A stretch of 64,000 nt of DNA from Cenococcum geophilum 1.58 (taxonomy: Eukaryota; Ascomycota; Dothideomycetes; Gloniales; Gloniaceae), in NCBI GenBank assembly GCA_001692895.1, contig KV748225.1, positions 868,001 through 932,000 on the forward strand, given 5' to 3'. The notes below the pieces were generated by a model, which searched no databases, was not told where the DNA came from, and saw only the letters and a list, made by a program, of their open reading frames with translations. Both the position numbers and the translations under genes were made by a program. This document shows positions 45,268 to 56,391 of the stretch, piece by piece (the stretch's first letter is position 1; each line of letters starts with the position of its first letter).

Positions 45268-45327
45268 TTATTTTTTATTTTTTATTTTTATATATCTATT
45301 GTATTATACTACGTACAATATTGTGCT
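45268..45327 (-). mobile_element. 60-bp LINE stub with 11-bp TSD
   Basis: Only the last ~45 bases of the Tad1-like LINE plus an A-rich tail, on the minus strand, flanked by TATAATAGTTT (45257-45267 and 45328-45338). It is an extremely 5'-truncated insertion in the Gy1 right copy. Confidence 0.85.
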
Positions 45328-45338
45328 TATAATAGTTT

Positions 45339-46396
45339 ATTAATAAGGTTAAGTTTAGAGGAGTTAATAGGATATATCTTAGCGCCTAAGGAGTCCGTGC
45401 TTAGTTCTGCCTATATTTAAGGGTTAAGGTATTTTAGTTATAGTAGCATCTAGGTCCGTAATAAGATCTTTATAGCTATCTAGTTATTTAGGTCTTATTT
45501 ACGCCTTATAAGAGCGTCCGCACAATTTATAGCGCCTAGTCTATATATAATTAAGAAGTTAAACTAAGATAGGGTATCCGCCTAGCGTGCCTACTAGGCT
45601 ATAAGGGCCTTATAATCTAAAACTACCTCAATAGGCTTAAGGGTCCTCTCTAGCTATATACGCCAGTGCTAAAAGCTAGAGATAATAGCCAGCATTTCTT
45701 TATTATAGATATAGTAGTTTAGCTTAGCATTTATTATAGTTTTTAAATAGTATATAATAGGGTGCTATTCTTCATCTAGTTACTTTTAGAAAAAAAAAAA
45801 TACTAGCTATTGCGCCGTTTAAGGCATTAGTTTCTAGTATTAAGGGCTGTTTTAGGTTAAAATAGATAAATAGGGGAGCCGATATTAGCCATTTATTAAG
45901 CTTATTAAAGGCCTGCCTATATATAGCGTGAAAGTAAAAGGGCTAGTCTTTTCTAGTAAGACGGTTAAGAAGCTAGGTAATTCTACTATAGGTTTTAATA
46001 AAGAGTTAGTAGAAGTTATAAAAACATAAAAATAATTATACCCCCTTTATAGTCCGTAGGGGTACCTACTAGTTAATTATAGCCATTTTCTTTAGGTCGG
46101 CTTTAATTCTATTTATACTAATAATAAAACCTAAGTACTTTATACACTTAATACTAAACTCTAACTTCTTAATATTAACTTAAAGGCTAGCCTTATAGAG
46201 CCGTTATAGGACTTTATAGACATACTCCTCGTATTCTAGCTTATTCTTAAAGTAGATAAGGTAGTTAAAGAGTATATTATTTATATACCGCTAGTATATA
46301 GCTAGTCCATTAGTTAGTCTAAAAGGAAGTATCTTATATTTATATATTCTATAATAGGTCTAAAATATAGTAAAAAATTTAAACCTAGGATCTATT
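45339..46396 (-). pseudogene. Gy1 right copy: RNase H and RT C-terminal half
   Basis: On the minus strand RT reads YKYKILPF, LTNGLAIY, YINNILFNYL (catalytic box changed) and KYLGFIIS, then RNase H to about 45400. The dimeric island at 46397 interrupts the RT just before this part. The frame to 47469 is restored as AFYRIRIDPRF when one copy of the target site is kept. Confidence 0.85.
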
Positions 46397-46448
46397 CACT
46401 TGCTCGCAGAGGTAGAGATATATTCTAAATAATGTATTGATTGGGGGT

Positions 46449-46565
46449 GTAGGCCCGAGGAGAGGGTAATCATCTCAGCCTGCTGTATTGCATAGTAGGT
46501 TCCCTACTATCTCAAGCAGTGGTAGATAATTACACACTCATTGCCCCCCTCGGGCCTACCGCAAG
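46449..46565. repeat. long imperfect palindrome in island unit 1
   Basis: Outer arms GTAGGCCCGAGG (46450) and CCTCGGGCCTAC (46548-46559), with inner pairs GTAATCATCT/AGATAATTAC, CTGCT/AGCAG and TAGTAGG/CCTACTA, give an almost continuous hairpin of about 115 bp. Unit 2 has the same left arm and inner pairs (46753-46852) but loses the outer right arm. Confidence 0.75.
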
Positions 46566-46869
46566 CCTAAGAGGCTGCAAAATCTATCTATAGGGTGGAG
46601 GGTGGGAAAGCGAAAAGCCGAAAGGCTGATTGTAATAGATATTAATGTTGCTGTTCGGAGGGAAGGCGTGACTTCGCTTTAAATAGACATTTTTATCTAT
46701 TTACTTGCTCGCAGAGGTAGAGATATATTCTAAATAATGTATTAATTGGGGGTGTAGGCCTAAGGAGAGGGTAATCATCTCAGCCTGCTGTATTGCATAG
46801 TAGGTTCCCTACTATCTCAAGCAGTGGTAGATAATTACACACTCATTGCCCCAAACAACGCGTACCGTT

Positions 46870-47140
46870 AGAAACTAGCGGTACGAGGCCTGCGCCCTAC
46901 AACCAATATAGAAGTAGGAATATATCTCGTCTTTTTTGCGACCGTAGGGTATTATTAAAAGACCGTTTGGGTAACCCAGAACCTAGGTAATATCAAAGGC
47001 TATTAACAACGAACCTAGCGGTATAAGGCCTGCGCCCAATAACTAATATAGGAGTAGGAATATATGTCGTCTCTTTGCGCCCATAGAGTATCATCAAAAA
47101 CCGTTCGGGTAGGTAATATCGAAGGCTATTAACGACGACG
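46870..47140. repeat. about 130-bp tandem duplication in island unit 2
   Basis: Two copies of a segment with CTAGCGGTA...GGCCTGCGCCC, GTAGGAATATAT and CAAAGGCTATTAAC lie at about 46880-47010 and 47011-47140. This middle is absent from unit 1. Confidence 0.7.
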
Positions 47141-47468
47141 ACGTAGTAAGCTGGAAAGCGTCAATTCAAAACCTGTTAAAAAACCCTGTGGGAAAAATTG
47201 TCAGGAAAGACTACTTATCAACAGCTGTTGTGGAAAGACGCGACGCGAAACTTCGCGATCCTCTAAGGGGTAAGACGTTTTATCGCGACAACAACACAAC
47301 GCCGTACGGCATAGTATTATTAAGGCTATAAGACGAATGAACAACAAAATCTCTATCAAATAAGCCTTATTTCAAAGCGAAAAGCCAAAAGGCTGATTGT
47401 GATAGATATTAATGTTGCTGTTCGGAGGGAAGGCGTGACTTCGCTTTGAATAGACATTTTTATTTATT

Positions 47469-47662
47469 CTAATTCGGTAAAAGGCCTAGCGAATATTAAG
47501 CTTTATAGAAACCTTAGCTCTACTTATTTAGGCCAGAGTCTTATTAAGTAGGGGTAGCGGATAGCGGTCCTTATGGGCTATATTATTTAACTTATAATAG
47601 TTAATATAGAAGCAGAGTTCTCTATTTAGTTTTTTAATAATAAAAATAGGTAAGGTAAAAGG
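47469..47662 (-). pseudogene. Gy1 right copy: RT middle fragment
   Basis: On the minus strand: LPIFIIKKLNREL, FYINYYKLNNIAHKDRYPLP and LNIRWAFYRI, the RT fingers/palm of a chromovirus (LDIRQAFHRI type, Asp to Asn). Gy5 lies on its right and the island on its left. Confidence 0.85.
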
Positions 47663-48051
47663 TATCACCGAGCGAGTATAAGCGACGGTAATATATAACG
47701 AGTAGATATTATTAAGCTACGTATATAAACTGTATAATAAAGTTAAGACGTTATATAAGGAAAGAAGGTAGGAAAATAGGAAGAAAGGGTATATATTGTA
47801 GACTTAGTTGCTTAGTTAATATATATATAAAGTAGAATAGGATTTAGGTAGTAGTCCTAACAAAACTTAGTAGGATTTAGTAGAACTTAGTGGGACTTAG
47901 TAAAACTTAGTAGAATATAGCAGAATACGGTAGGTTGCCGTTAGATTACTGTAGATTGCTATTAGATTGCTGTCTTATAGTTAGTCTTTAGTTACTAAGT
48001 TAGTAGAAATAGGTAGATGTATATAAGGTATTACGGGGGTGTCCTATAATA
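47663..48051 (-). repeat. Gy5 3' LTR
   Basis: 389 bp, TATCACCGAGC...CCTATAATA on the plus strand (original TGTCAC...GTGACA or GTAACA). Internally it has several near-repeats of AGTAGAACTTAGTGGGACTT. The polypurine tract on the minus strand is the C-run at 48054-48061. Confidence 0.85.
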
Positions 48052-48059
48052 GCACCCCC

Positions 48060-49214
48060 CCTTTAAACTTAAGCTTCTGCGAGATGGGGCTATAATAGTT
48101 CTAGGTAAAGTTTATAAAAGTCTTCTATAGCTTATATAAGTCCTATAGAGTTAATGGGTTCCTATAAGGGCTTAGTAAAGCCTCTCTATTTTATAAGATA
48201 TATATATTAGCGTTTCCGTTTATTATACTTAATATCGTTAATTCTTTTAATAAAATACTCGTTCTTACTATCTACTTTAACTAGTAGGGGAGGGTTTTAT
48301 ATCTATTTAGGTAGGGTAAAAGACTAATATATAGAATATAGGGTGGATTTCAACCGTATTAGGGAGCTTTAGTTAGTAGGCGTAGGAGGAGATAACCTTC
48401 TTAACCTTATAAGGGCTAGCGTTCTTTTAATTAAGCTTCTTAGTAGGTTGTTTTATGTTTAAATTTCTTATATTTAGCTAAATAAAGTTACTAATTTAGT
48501 AGACTAGTGCTAGGGTTTATTTCTTATTTGCTGCGGCTTTATAGATAAATTAAGCCTATATTATTTTATTAGTAAGGAACTATTATAGTTCCTCTATCTT
48601 TTTTATAAAATTATTTACTTTTATAATTTATAAGGTGTAATAAGCGGGGTAAGGAATATTACTAAAGGGGTTAAAACCTATTTATAGATATTAACTATAG
48701 TTGGTCAAGAATGGGGAGACCTTTATAGTTTCCGAGACGGAATTATTTATAGTAAACTTAGTAAATATAAGCTAGTTAATCTAGTTATCCTATAAGTATG
48801 ACGTGTATATTTAAATATACTACTCTATTATAGCATTTATATATTCTATTTAGCTATCCATTTCTAGATAGTATATAGTAGATAGTAGTGCTTTAATACG
48901 GAGTTAGGTAGTTAGTTTTTCTTCTAAAATATAGAACTAAACTAGCTGCCTTTATTAGAGATAAATATTTTAGAAAGTTTATGGAGTTTCTATATATAGT
49001 CTAGGAATAACTAGGTAATAGTAAGTGTTAATATATTAGGGTAGGCAATTAAATATCTTATTTTAGATAGTCGGTCTATAACTACTATAATATTTATACA
49101 GCCTTTACTTATAGGGAGGTTAATAATAAAGTTAATTAAGATATCCTTCTATCTTCGGTCTGGAATAAGCTATAGCTTAAAAAGGCTGTTATACGTTTTA
49201 TACGAAGCTTTAGC
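48060..49214 (-). pseudogene. Gy5 integrase and chromodomain
   Basis: On the minus strand the integrase reads INIIVVIDRLSKMRYLIAYP, then SNKGSQF, YLEMDSQIEYINAIIEQYI (from HPETDGQTERxNAxxEQYL) and ASPYKVKKVISSYAYQL. A chromodomain at about 48080-48250 reads INDIKYNKRKR, YIYLIK-RGFTKPL, AIEDFYKLYLELL. The complete Gy3 interrupts it at 49215; RNase H continues at 56392. Confidence 0.85.
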
Positions 49215-49439
49215 TATTAGGTAAAACCTAAGTAGATAGTTATATAGCCGTAAGGTATAGGCGACCCTAGGGTAACCTAGGGGTGACTCGCCTATAAGGT
49301 ACGTGCTCTGTATATACCTAGGGAAAACCCTTCTTACCTTATATACAGACTCCTCCTTTTCCCTTAAGGATTTGTCTCTATCTATACAATATACCTATTA
49401 TTCTATTATTAGACTCCCTATCTATATTCTTATCTTATA
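49215..49439 (+). repeat. Gy3 5' LTR
   Basis: 225 bp, TATTAGGTAAAACC...TTATCTTATA. Confidence 0.92.
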
Positions 49440-49512
49440 TTTAAATCCTTACTAATCCCCTTAAGAGGATAGCCGGTTTAATTTTTCTATAATACCTTTA
49501 AAAAGAAAACCG

Positions 49513-50600
49513 ATGCCTATACCTAACGGTAATACGCTAGCGATATAACCGTAGAACGCCTTAGGATTTAGTGTAGACGAAACTACTAGAAGCATACTAG
49601 TAGAATTTAAGCCACCTTCTAAACCTTAAAATGATTAGATATCTATAAACGCTAAAGACTAGTTTAACTTATATACCTAGGCTTAATAGGAGCTTAGTAA
49701 GGTTACTAGCGTTCTACCTAATACTGCTAATATAAAGGAGCTAGATGAGCTAGCTAAGAAAATAGCCAACTTATAGATTATTATCGATTTAATAAAGCCC
49801 TCCTATTACCTCTTTAGTAAAGAGTATAAGTTATATAGTAAACGCATACGCTAAATAAATCTCAATACCCTAGTTGAGAAGTTACTACCCAATATTAGCG
49901 GTACTACTTAACAGCATTTTAACCGGTAGATCGCCGCAATTAAGAACTAATTTAAGGTTAATAACACTGACTATGACTATAAGCGATGTACGCGCTAGGC
50001 TATTAAAGGTTTTATAAAAGAGAAGATAATTGCCTAACTAGTTTATCGCTAGTTAGGCACTAAGGATAAGGGTCCTTTACTATAGGATAAATTTAAGACT
50101 ATAGTCCAAGACTAGATTAGGAACCCTATAGTAAGACGCTTTAATAACGCTATAATATACTATACGGCTATTATAAAGGAGAACTAGAGGTTTAATGTCC
50201 TTTTAGCCTATATACGTAGCTTAGAGGACCTCTTCTCTTATACCCCTTTTATTAATCCTAAATAATAGGTAGACTTTTAGTTCTTATATCTCCTAGCCTA
50301 CCTATAAGTAGAGCTCTTTTACTAGAACTTCGCCTAATGGGTAAAAACTACTAAAGACCTCTTTAATAAAATCCGCTATATAAAGTAATTGCTTAATACT
50401 ATAAAGCTTACAGAAGATCGCGTAAGTAGTAGTGGTAAATTATTGTGTATAAAGCGCGGTTGTAGTATAGGCTCTATAGACTTAGGCTTAGGAAATAGAA
50501 CCTAAAAAGGGTGATACTTTTTTTAAGTAAACTCCTAGGGAGATTACCTAAAAGCTAGATAGCTTAGGGGACCCCCTAGACGCTAGTGCTATATAGGCGA
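49513..50600 (+). pseudogene. gag: Gy3 gag
   Basis: ATG at 49513 (MPIPNGNTLA). Trp-rich reading through RIP stops, for example ELDELAKKIANL and RCTRWAIKGFIKEKII. I could not place a canonical CCHC knuckle; a degenerate Cys-rich patch near 50445-50475 may be its remnant. Confidence 0.75.
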
Positions 50601-53600
50601 GTTAAAGGACCGCAGGCGGCCATTATAAGCAATACTGGAAGTAGGCTAATAAAGAGAAGTTAGCTTAGCCTTTAGAAAACCTAAAGCCCTAGTAGTATAT
50701 CTCTTTTAACTATAACTAGGGTCTAATATAGAGGGAGAGAAGAAACGCATTATAGTATATATTGCGATAAATACGCCCTAGGGCGAAGTCCGCCTACGTA
50801 CTTTATATAATAATGGGTACTAAATTAACCTTATTAATTAAGATGTTGTTTATAGGTTTAACCTACCTATACGCTACGCGCTATATTTATATAAACCTAT
50901 TATACGTTTCCTTAATAGTAACTAGATAATAATCTGGGATGCTTATAATCTAATAGTTATTACTAGCGACTTCTAGGGTACCTCTTGTACTATTAGCCCG
51001 CAGACCTTTTAGGGCGGCTTATTTAATAGTTATAATATAGTTTTTAGATAGGATTAGCTCGCAGAAGTAGATCTATTAATTAGCTTCTATTTTAAATAGT
51101 TTATCTAGAGTACTTCGGACCCTAGACGCTTTTAAATAGTTACCCTTAACGCTCTCCTAGTAGACATTAAGGCTGGTAAAATAGTCTATTTACTATAGCT
51201 AAAAGACTCCTTTTTTATGCCGGTTATAAATATAATAGAGGACCTGTTATTACTAGCAGCGAGTACCCGTATAGATCCTTTGGACGTAAAGATACTAGTT
51301 ATAAATATAGTAGAGGGCCTACCGTTACTAGCAGCGAGTACCTATAGAGACCCTCCGGTGCTAGCGCAGATTACCTATATATAAGGGGGAGGTAATTAAA
51401 ACCCTAAAACTATTAAGTATACTATAGTAGAGCTATATGCACTTTTTATATAAGCACACCTACAAAATGCATATTAGCTGCACCCTTTTCTTTACTAGCT
51501 CCTGGAAGCATACTACTATATAATAGTTGCTTTAACCTCTATAGCCCCTAGCCTGCTAGATATATATAAGGAGGAAATTAATATCTTCTCTAATAAGCTA
51601 GTAAGTATACTACTATAGAACTCTAAGTATAACTACGCGATTAACTTAGAAGAAGGTAAAATGCTACTATAAATGCCCCTCTATAACCTCTTATAGAAAG
51701 AGTTATAGATCTTATAAGAGTACCTAGATAGTGCTCTTAAAAAGGGCTAGATTAGGCCTAGTAAGTTACCTACTAAAGCGCCTATTCTCTTTATACTAAA
51801 AGCAGACGGTATAATTTGGCTATATATTAACTATAGACGCCTAAACAAGATTATAATTAAAAATTGGTACCCCCTACCNCTNGTNGGCAAACTCTTTAAT
51901 AGGCTTAGCTATGCGAAAATATTTATAAAGCTAGATCTTTGTAATGCGTACTATAGGATTTATATTAAAAAGGGAGATAAATAGAAGACCGTATTTAAGA
52001 TATGCTATAGTTACTTTAAGTACTTAGTAATACCCTTTAGTTTTACTAACGCCCCTATAATTTTCTAAAGCTATATTTATAAAGCTCTAGGAACCCTAGT
52101 AGATACTATCTATATAGTTTACCTAGATAATATTCTTATTTACTTAAATAATAAGGATAAGTACGTTAAGCACGTTAAGCAGGTACTGCGATAGCTCCGC
52201 GCTTAGGGCTTATACGCTAAACTATTAAAATATATCTTTTATACTAAGAACGTTAAGTTCTTAGGCTTTATTATTACCCCTAGGGGTATTATAATAGACC
52301 CTAACTGTGTAAAAGCTATTAAGGAATAGCCTAAGCCTAAGTCCTATAGGGATATCTAGGTCTTCTTTAGCTTTACTAACTTTTATAAGTGATTTATCTA
52401 GAACTATTCGGATACCGTATACCCCCTATACGTATATCTTATATAGGTATATTATAACCTAACGTTAGATAAGGAGAAGAAAAAGAAGTATAAGTTAAAA
52501 GGGCCCACTAAATAGTATTAACCTTAGTCCTGGCCTAATAATACGTAGTAGGCGTTCTATAAGCTACGCGCTACGTTTTTATAGGCTCCTCTATTTTACT
52601 ACTTTAACCCTAATTTACCCTTAATAGTAATTATTAATGCTTCTAACTATACCTATAGCGGTATACTTTTGCAGGCTTTAGGGTAGGAAGATTAACTCCA
52701 CTGGTATCTAATTACTTATTATAGTTAGAAGCTTACTAGCCTAAAAGTACGGTATAATACTTATAATAAAGAACTACTTGCTATAGTACAATACTTTAAG
52801 ATATGGCGCTATTACCTTAAATACGCCGCGTATATAGCGCGCGCGCTCTATAATTATAATAATCTTAGGTACTTTATAACTACTAAAAGCTTATCTACTT
52901 ACTAGGCCTAGTATGCTAAGGAACTAACTAAGTTTAATTTTAAGATTAAATATAAGCTAGGTAAAGTAAATCTCGCTAATATACTATCTTAGCGCCTAGA
53001 TTATACTAAAGGCTTTAAAGATAGTAGTAAGAGGACACTCCTTAATGCTATACTACCTATATTATAGCAAAAGTTGCGGGTTATCCCTTAACCCGTTGGG
53101 GTCCTTAGAGAATTCGCTACTGGATTTGACTGGGCACCTGCATTAAACCGGGTTCTCCGATTGGCTGGTCCCTTATCGATAACCGTAGGACCCAAATTAA
53201 CGGGTTAAGGGATAGGCCTTATAGGCGGCCCTAGTGCTACTATATAAGTAGTATATATATAGTATATAAGCGACCCTTATAAACTTAGCGCCGGCGGATT
53301 AAAGCATCCTACTATTCTCTTTAAGACTACTTTAACTAGCCTAATAGCGCTTAACCCTAGGGAAGACTTCTTGGCCTAGGCTATGGTCCCTTATAATAAC
53401 CTAGTAAGTTACCTATATATTATATATTACCTTGCTAGCACCGACTTTATATAGAGTCTTATACCATAGTAAGAGGTAGTAGTAGCTACTTTAGCTAAAA
53501 TGGTATTTACGGAACACTCCCCTAAGTTACTAGTTAATTTTATTTATAGAGTATAAAAAAGGGACGCCTTTATACGCTTTATATATAATTAGCTAACCTA

Positions 53601-55105
53601 GAAATAAGTTCCTACTGGTAATAAGGACTATACCCTTAATAATTAAGGACTCTTAAGGTAAAATAATAAGGTTTAGGTGCTAAATTATATACTACTATAA
53701 TAGGAGATCCTTAAGCGGAATTACAACGATCCTATAGGCGGCTACTATGGTTTTAACTATACCTTTAAGGTAATTGCGTAGAAGTATACTTAAAACAGCC
53801 TTACCTAGGATCTCCGCAAATACCTAAATAATTATAATACCTACTAACGCTCTAAATCGCGCCACTATAAACCCTATAGTAAGCTGCAGCCTCTTTAGGC
53901 CTCTACCTAAGCCTAGCGGCATTATTTACTTAACTTTATTATGGATTTCCTAGAGTCTAAGACTGCTAATAGTATAGAGCACAACTCCGTTCTTATCCTT
54001 ATAGACTATTTTATAAAGCTAGTACGCTACTATCTAGTGCGTAAAATAATTAATACTACGCAACTCGTAGAACTCTTATTTAGAGTCTTTATATAAATAG
54101 GACCTTTAGATAATATCGTCTTTAATAGGGGTAGTATATTTATAAGCGAGTACTAAAGTACTATATGCTACTATCTTTACGTTTAACGTAAACTTAGTAC
54201 TATATTCTACCTATAGATAGATGGTTAGACAGAGCGTTAGAACTAGGAGCTTAAGGTATACCTACGTATATTTACGAACTAGGAATAGTCTAATTAGGCC
54301 TCCCTACTTAAAGAAGTAGCCTTCGCCTATAACTCTAAGGTCTATACTATAATAAAGCATTCCCCTATTAAGCTCGCCTATAGCTAGCTACTAAATATCC
54401 TAGATAGAGTCCTAGATAACGTCTAAGACGCTTAGTAAGGTAGGGAAGGGTCTAAGTTAACGAATATCTAACTTATAGAGATATATCTATAACGCCTGCG
54501 CCTTATATATAAGGCAGCGGCGGCGTTAATAATGCACGCCTAAAAGCTTTAGGTAAAATACTATAATCGTTACTACCTAGCTAAGCACTTCGCCGTTAGT
54601 AAACGAGTCCTACTCTCCTCTAAGAATATCCGCACGAAACGTCTCTATAAAAAGCTTAACTATAAGTTTATAGGACCGTTTTAGATCTTAGAGCGCGTAG
54701 GGCAGTAAGTATATAAGCTAGAGCTCTTACTTATTATAGTATAGCTCCACCTAGTCTTTTATGTCTCCCTACTAGAGCCTTATAGGTTACGCCCTAGGTT
54801 TTAACCCCTAGTAGTAAAAGAGCTTAAGGAAGGTAGCTAGGAAGTAGAAGTAATTATTGCCTACTAAGATTATACTGGATAACCGTAGTACCTTATTAAA
54901 TAGCTAGGATGGCTAAATAAGTATAATAAATAGAAATACGAGACAGAACTTAAGAATTATTAATAATTATTAGATAAGTACTATAAGCGGGACACCCTAG
55001 CCTTATAGCCGAAGCGTAGGCGAAAAGTCAGCGCTGCTGTTAAAATATAACCTATATTAAAGCGGAGCAGAGGATATTCTAAGGGATTAAAGAATAAGTA
55101 ATAAT
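50600..55105 (+). pseudogene. pol: Gy3 pol: protease region, RT, RNase H, integrase, chromodomain
   Basis: RT is at about 51760-52320: LYINYRRLNKIIIKNWYPLP, IFIKLDLCNAYYRIYIKKGD, YLVIPFSFTNAP, and the catalytic box IVYLDNILIYL near 52115. RNase H is at 52590-53030 ([20 protein letters not shown]). The integrase core is at 53960-54400 (HNSVLILIDYFIKLVRYYLV, DGWTERWNWELKVYL). The GPY/F module is near 54660 and the chromodomain at about 54840-54985 (YLIKWLGWLNKYNK). The protease is the least clear part. A MITE splits the region between RNase H and integrase. Confidence 0.88.
53084..53212. mobile_element. 129-bp MITE with TA target duplication
   Basis: Terminal inverted repeats start TCCCTTAACCCGTT at both ends (14 of 14 identical), followed by a GGGTCCTA block on each arm at slightly different spacing. 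TA flanks both sides (53082-53083 and 53213-53214). The Gy3 minus copy has the empty site (around 43012-43020: its reverse complement reads GCGGGTTATAGACC), so this is a true insertion. TIR and TSD fit a Tc1/mariner-type non-autonomous element. It is GC-richer than its host. Confidence 0.9.
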
Positions 55106-55429
55106 TACTATAAGAACTGCGGCGTATATATAGGGTAAAGTTTTAATTTATTAATATCCTATATAAGCCATACTTTAACGTAACCTAGCAATGCTAGTAA
55201 CTTATAGGCGACTTATAGGCGAGGTTACGGCGTATACCGGCAATAAAGCTTAATTTAAAAAGCACCCTCCCTAGACCTAATCCGTTACTCTATGCTAGCT
55301 AAGTAGATTATTCATATGTTAGAGAATAGGCCTATTTATAACCGGGGTTTATAACCTACTAGTAACCTACTAGTAGTAACTTATACTAACAACTTATATA
55401 CTATTCTATGTATATACTACGTAGATAAT

Positions 55430-55993
55430 ATATAAGGCTAAAGTATGGGTTAGCGGCGGGTTTAATGGGTATATAGTCTTACTGTCCTAATTTAACTATA
55501 TGTAAGTAACCTATAACCTACCTATAAAGTATATACAGCGCTACGCCGGCATAGCGTAAGGCTAAAGTGGGGTTAGTAGCGGATTTAATAGGTATATAGC
55601 CTTACCGTTCTAAACCTAGCTATATATAAGTAACCTATAACCTACTCGCGAAGTATATATAGCGCTACGCCAGTATAGCATAAGGCTAAAGTAGGGTTAG
55701 TAGCGGATTTAATAGGTATATAGCCTTACCGTCTATAAATCTGGCTGTATATAAATAACCTATAACCTACCCGTAAGGTACTAGCGACCTATTTATATAA
55801 GCGAGCTTTAGAATATTTCTGGTCTACTAAATTTAGGTAACGGTATTAAGCTCTACTAGCTCTGCCTATTAAATAGACTAATTAGGATTTTCTATACCGG
55901 GTATATAAAATTGCTACTAGCTTAGTTAAATATAGGGGAGTCTTAGTAAGGCAAATCTAACTAATTAGACAACTTTAACCGCCGGTTATAGTT
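55430..55993 (+). other. Gy3 3' UTR tandem units and palindromes
   Basis: Three units of about 124 bp (GCTAAAGT blocks near 55436, 55560, 55684) are followed by the 27-bp palindrome (55886-55912) and the 23-bp palindrome (55971-55993). Confidence 0.8.
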
Positions 55994-56145
55994 CCTTAAT
56001 ATCTTCGCGCCGCGTATATATACTACTTATCTCTTTATACGCAAAATTAAGACACTCTTTCCCCTCTAAATTTTTTCCTTACTAAGGTTTTTTATAGGGT
56101 TTTATTAAGGCTTAAGTATATAAAGGATTAGGGACGACCCTTTCT

Positions 56146-56160
56146 AAAGGGGGGGGGGCA
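56146..56160 (+). promoter_or_regulatory. Gy3 polypurine tract
   Basis: AAAGGGGGGGGGG just upstream of the 3' LTR at 56162. Confidence 0.8.
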
Positions 56161-56161
56161 T

Positions 56162-56386
56162 TATTAGGTAAAACCTAAGTAGATAGTTATATAGCCGTAA
56201 GGTATAGGCGACCCTAGGGTAACCTAGGGGTAACTCGCCTATAAGGTACGTGCTCTATGTATACCTAGGGAAAACCCTTTCTACCTCGTATATAAACTCC
56301 TCCTTTTCCCTTAAGGATTTGTTTCTGTCTATACAATATACCTATTATTCTATTATTGGACTCCCTATCCACATCCTTACCTTATA
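56162..56386 (+). repeat. Gy3 3' LTR
   Basis: 225 bp, TATTAGGTAAAACC...TTACCTTATA, followed by the TSD TTAGC. Confidence 0.93.
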
Positions 56387-56391
56387 TTAGC

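Larger units (their letters stand above)
46397..47461. mobile_element. dimeric, lightly mutated island of unknown type
   Basis: Two related units in head-to-tail order: unit 1 at 46397-46694 and unit 2 at 46702-47461. They share a 5' part of about 160 bp (starting ACTTGCTCGCAGAGG) and a 3' part of about 90 bp (GCGAAAAGCC...GACATTTTT) but have different middles. The 7-bp target ATCTATT occurs before unit 1 (46390-46396), between the units (46695-46701) and, as ATTTATT, after unit 2 (47462-47468). The GC content and lack of RIP stops set it apart. No protein frame. Confidence 0.75.
49215..56386 (+). mobile_element. Gy3 chromovirus (Ty3/gypsy), complete with both LTRs
   Basis: The element is 7172 bp (7043 bp without the MITE) with two 225-bp LTRs and a perfect 5-bp TSD, TTAGC (49210-49214 and 56387-56391). 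Order: gag, protease region, RT, RNase H, [MITE], integrase, chromodomain, 3' UTR with tandem units and palindromes, G-run polypurine tract, LTR. It is the reference copy for 18613-20153 and 25774-44898. All frames are broken by RIP-type stops. Confidence 0.95.

Noticed and set aside
46397..47461. tRNA- or ribozyme-like RNA gene in the island
   Set aside because: I looked for A/B boxes and for a hammerhead core (CTGATGA with GAAA) in the GCGAAAAGCC region and found only partial matches, not enough to support an RNA gene.
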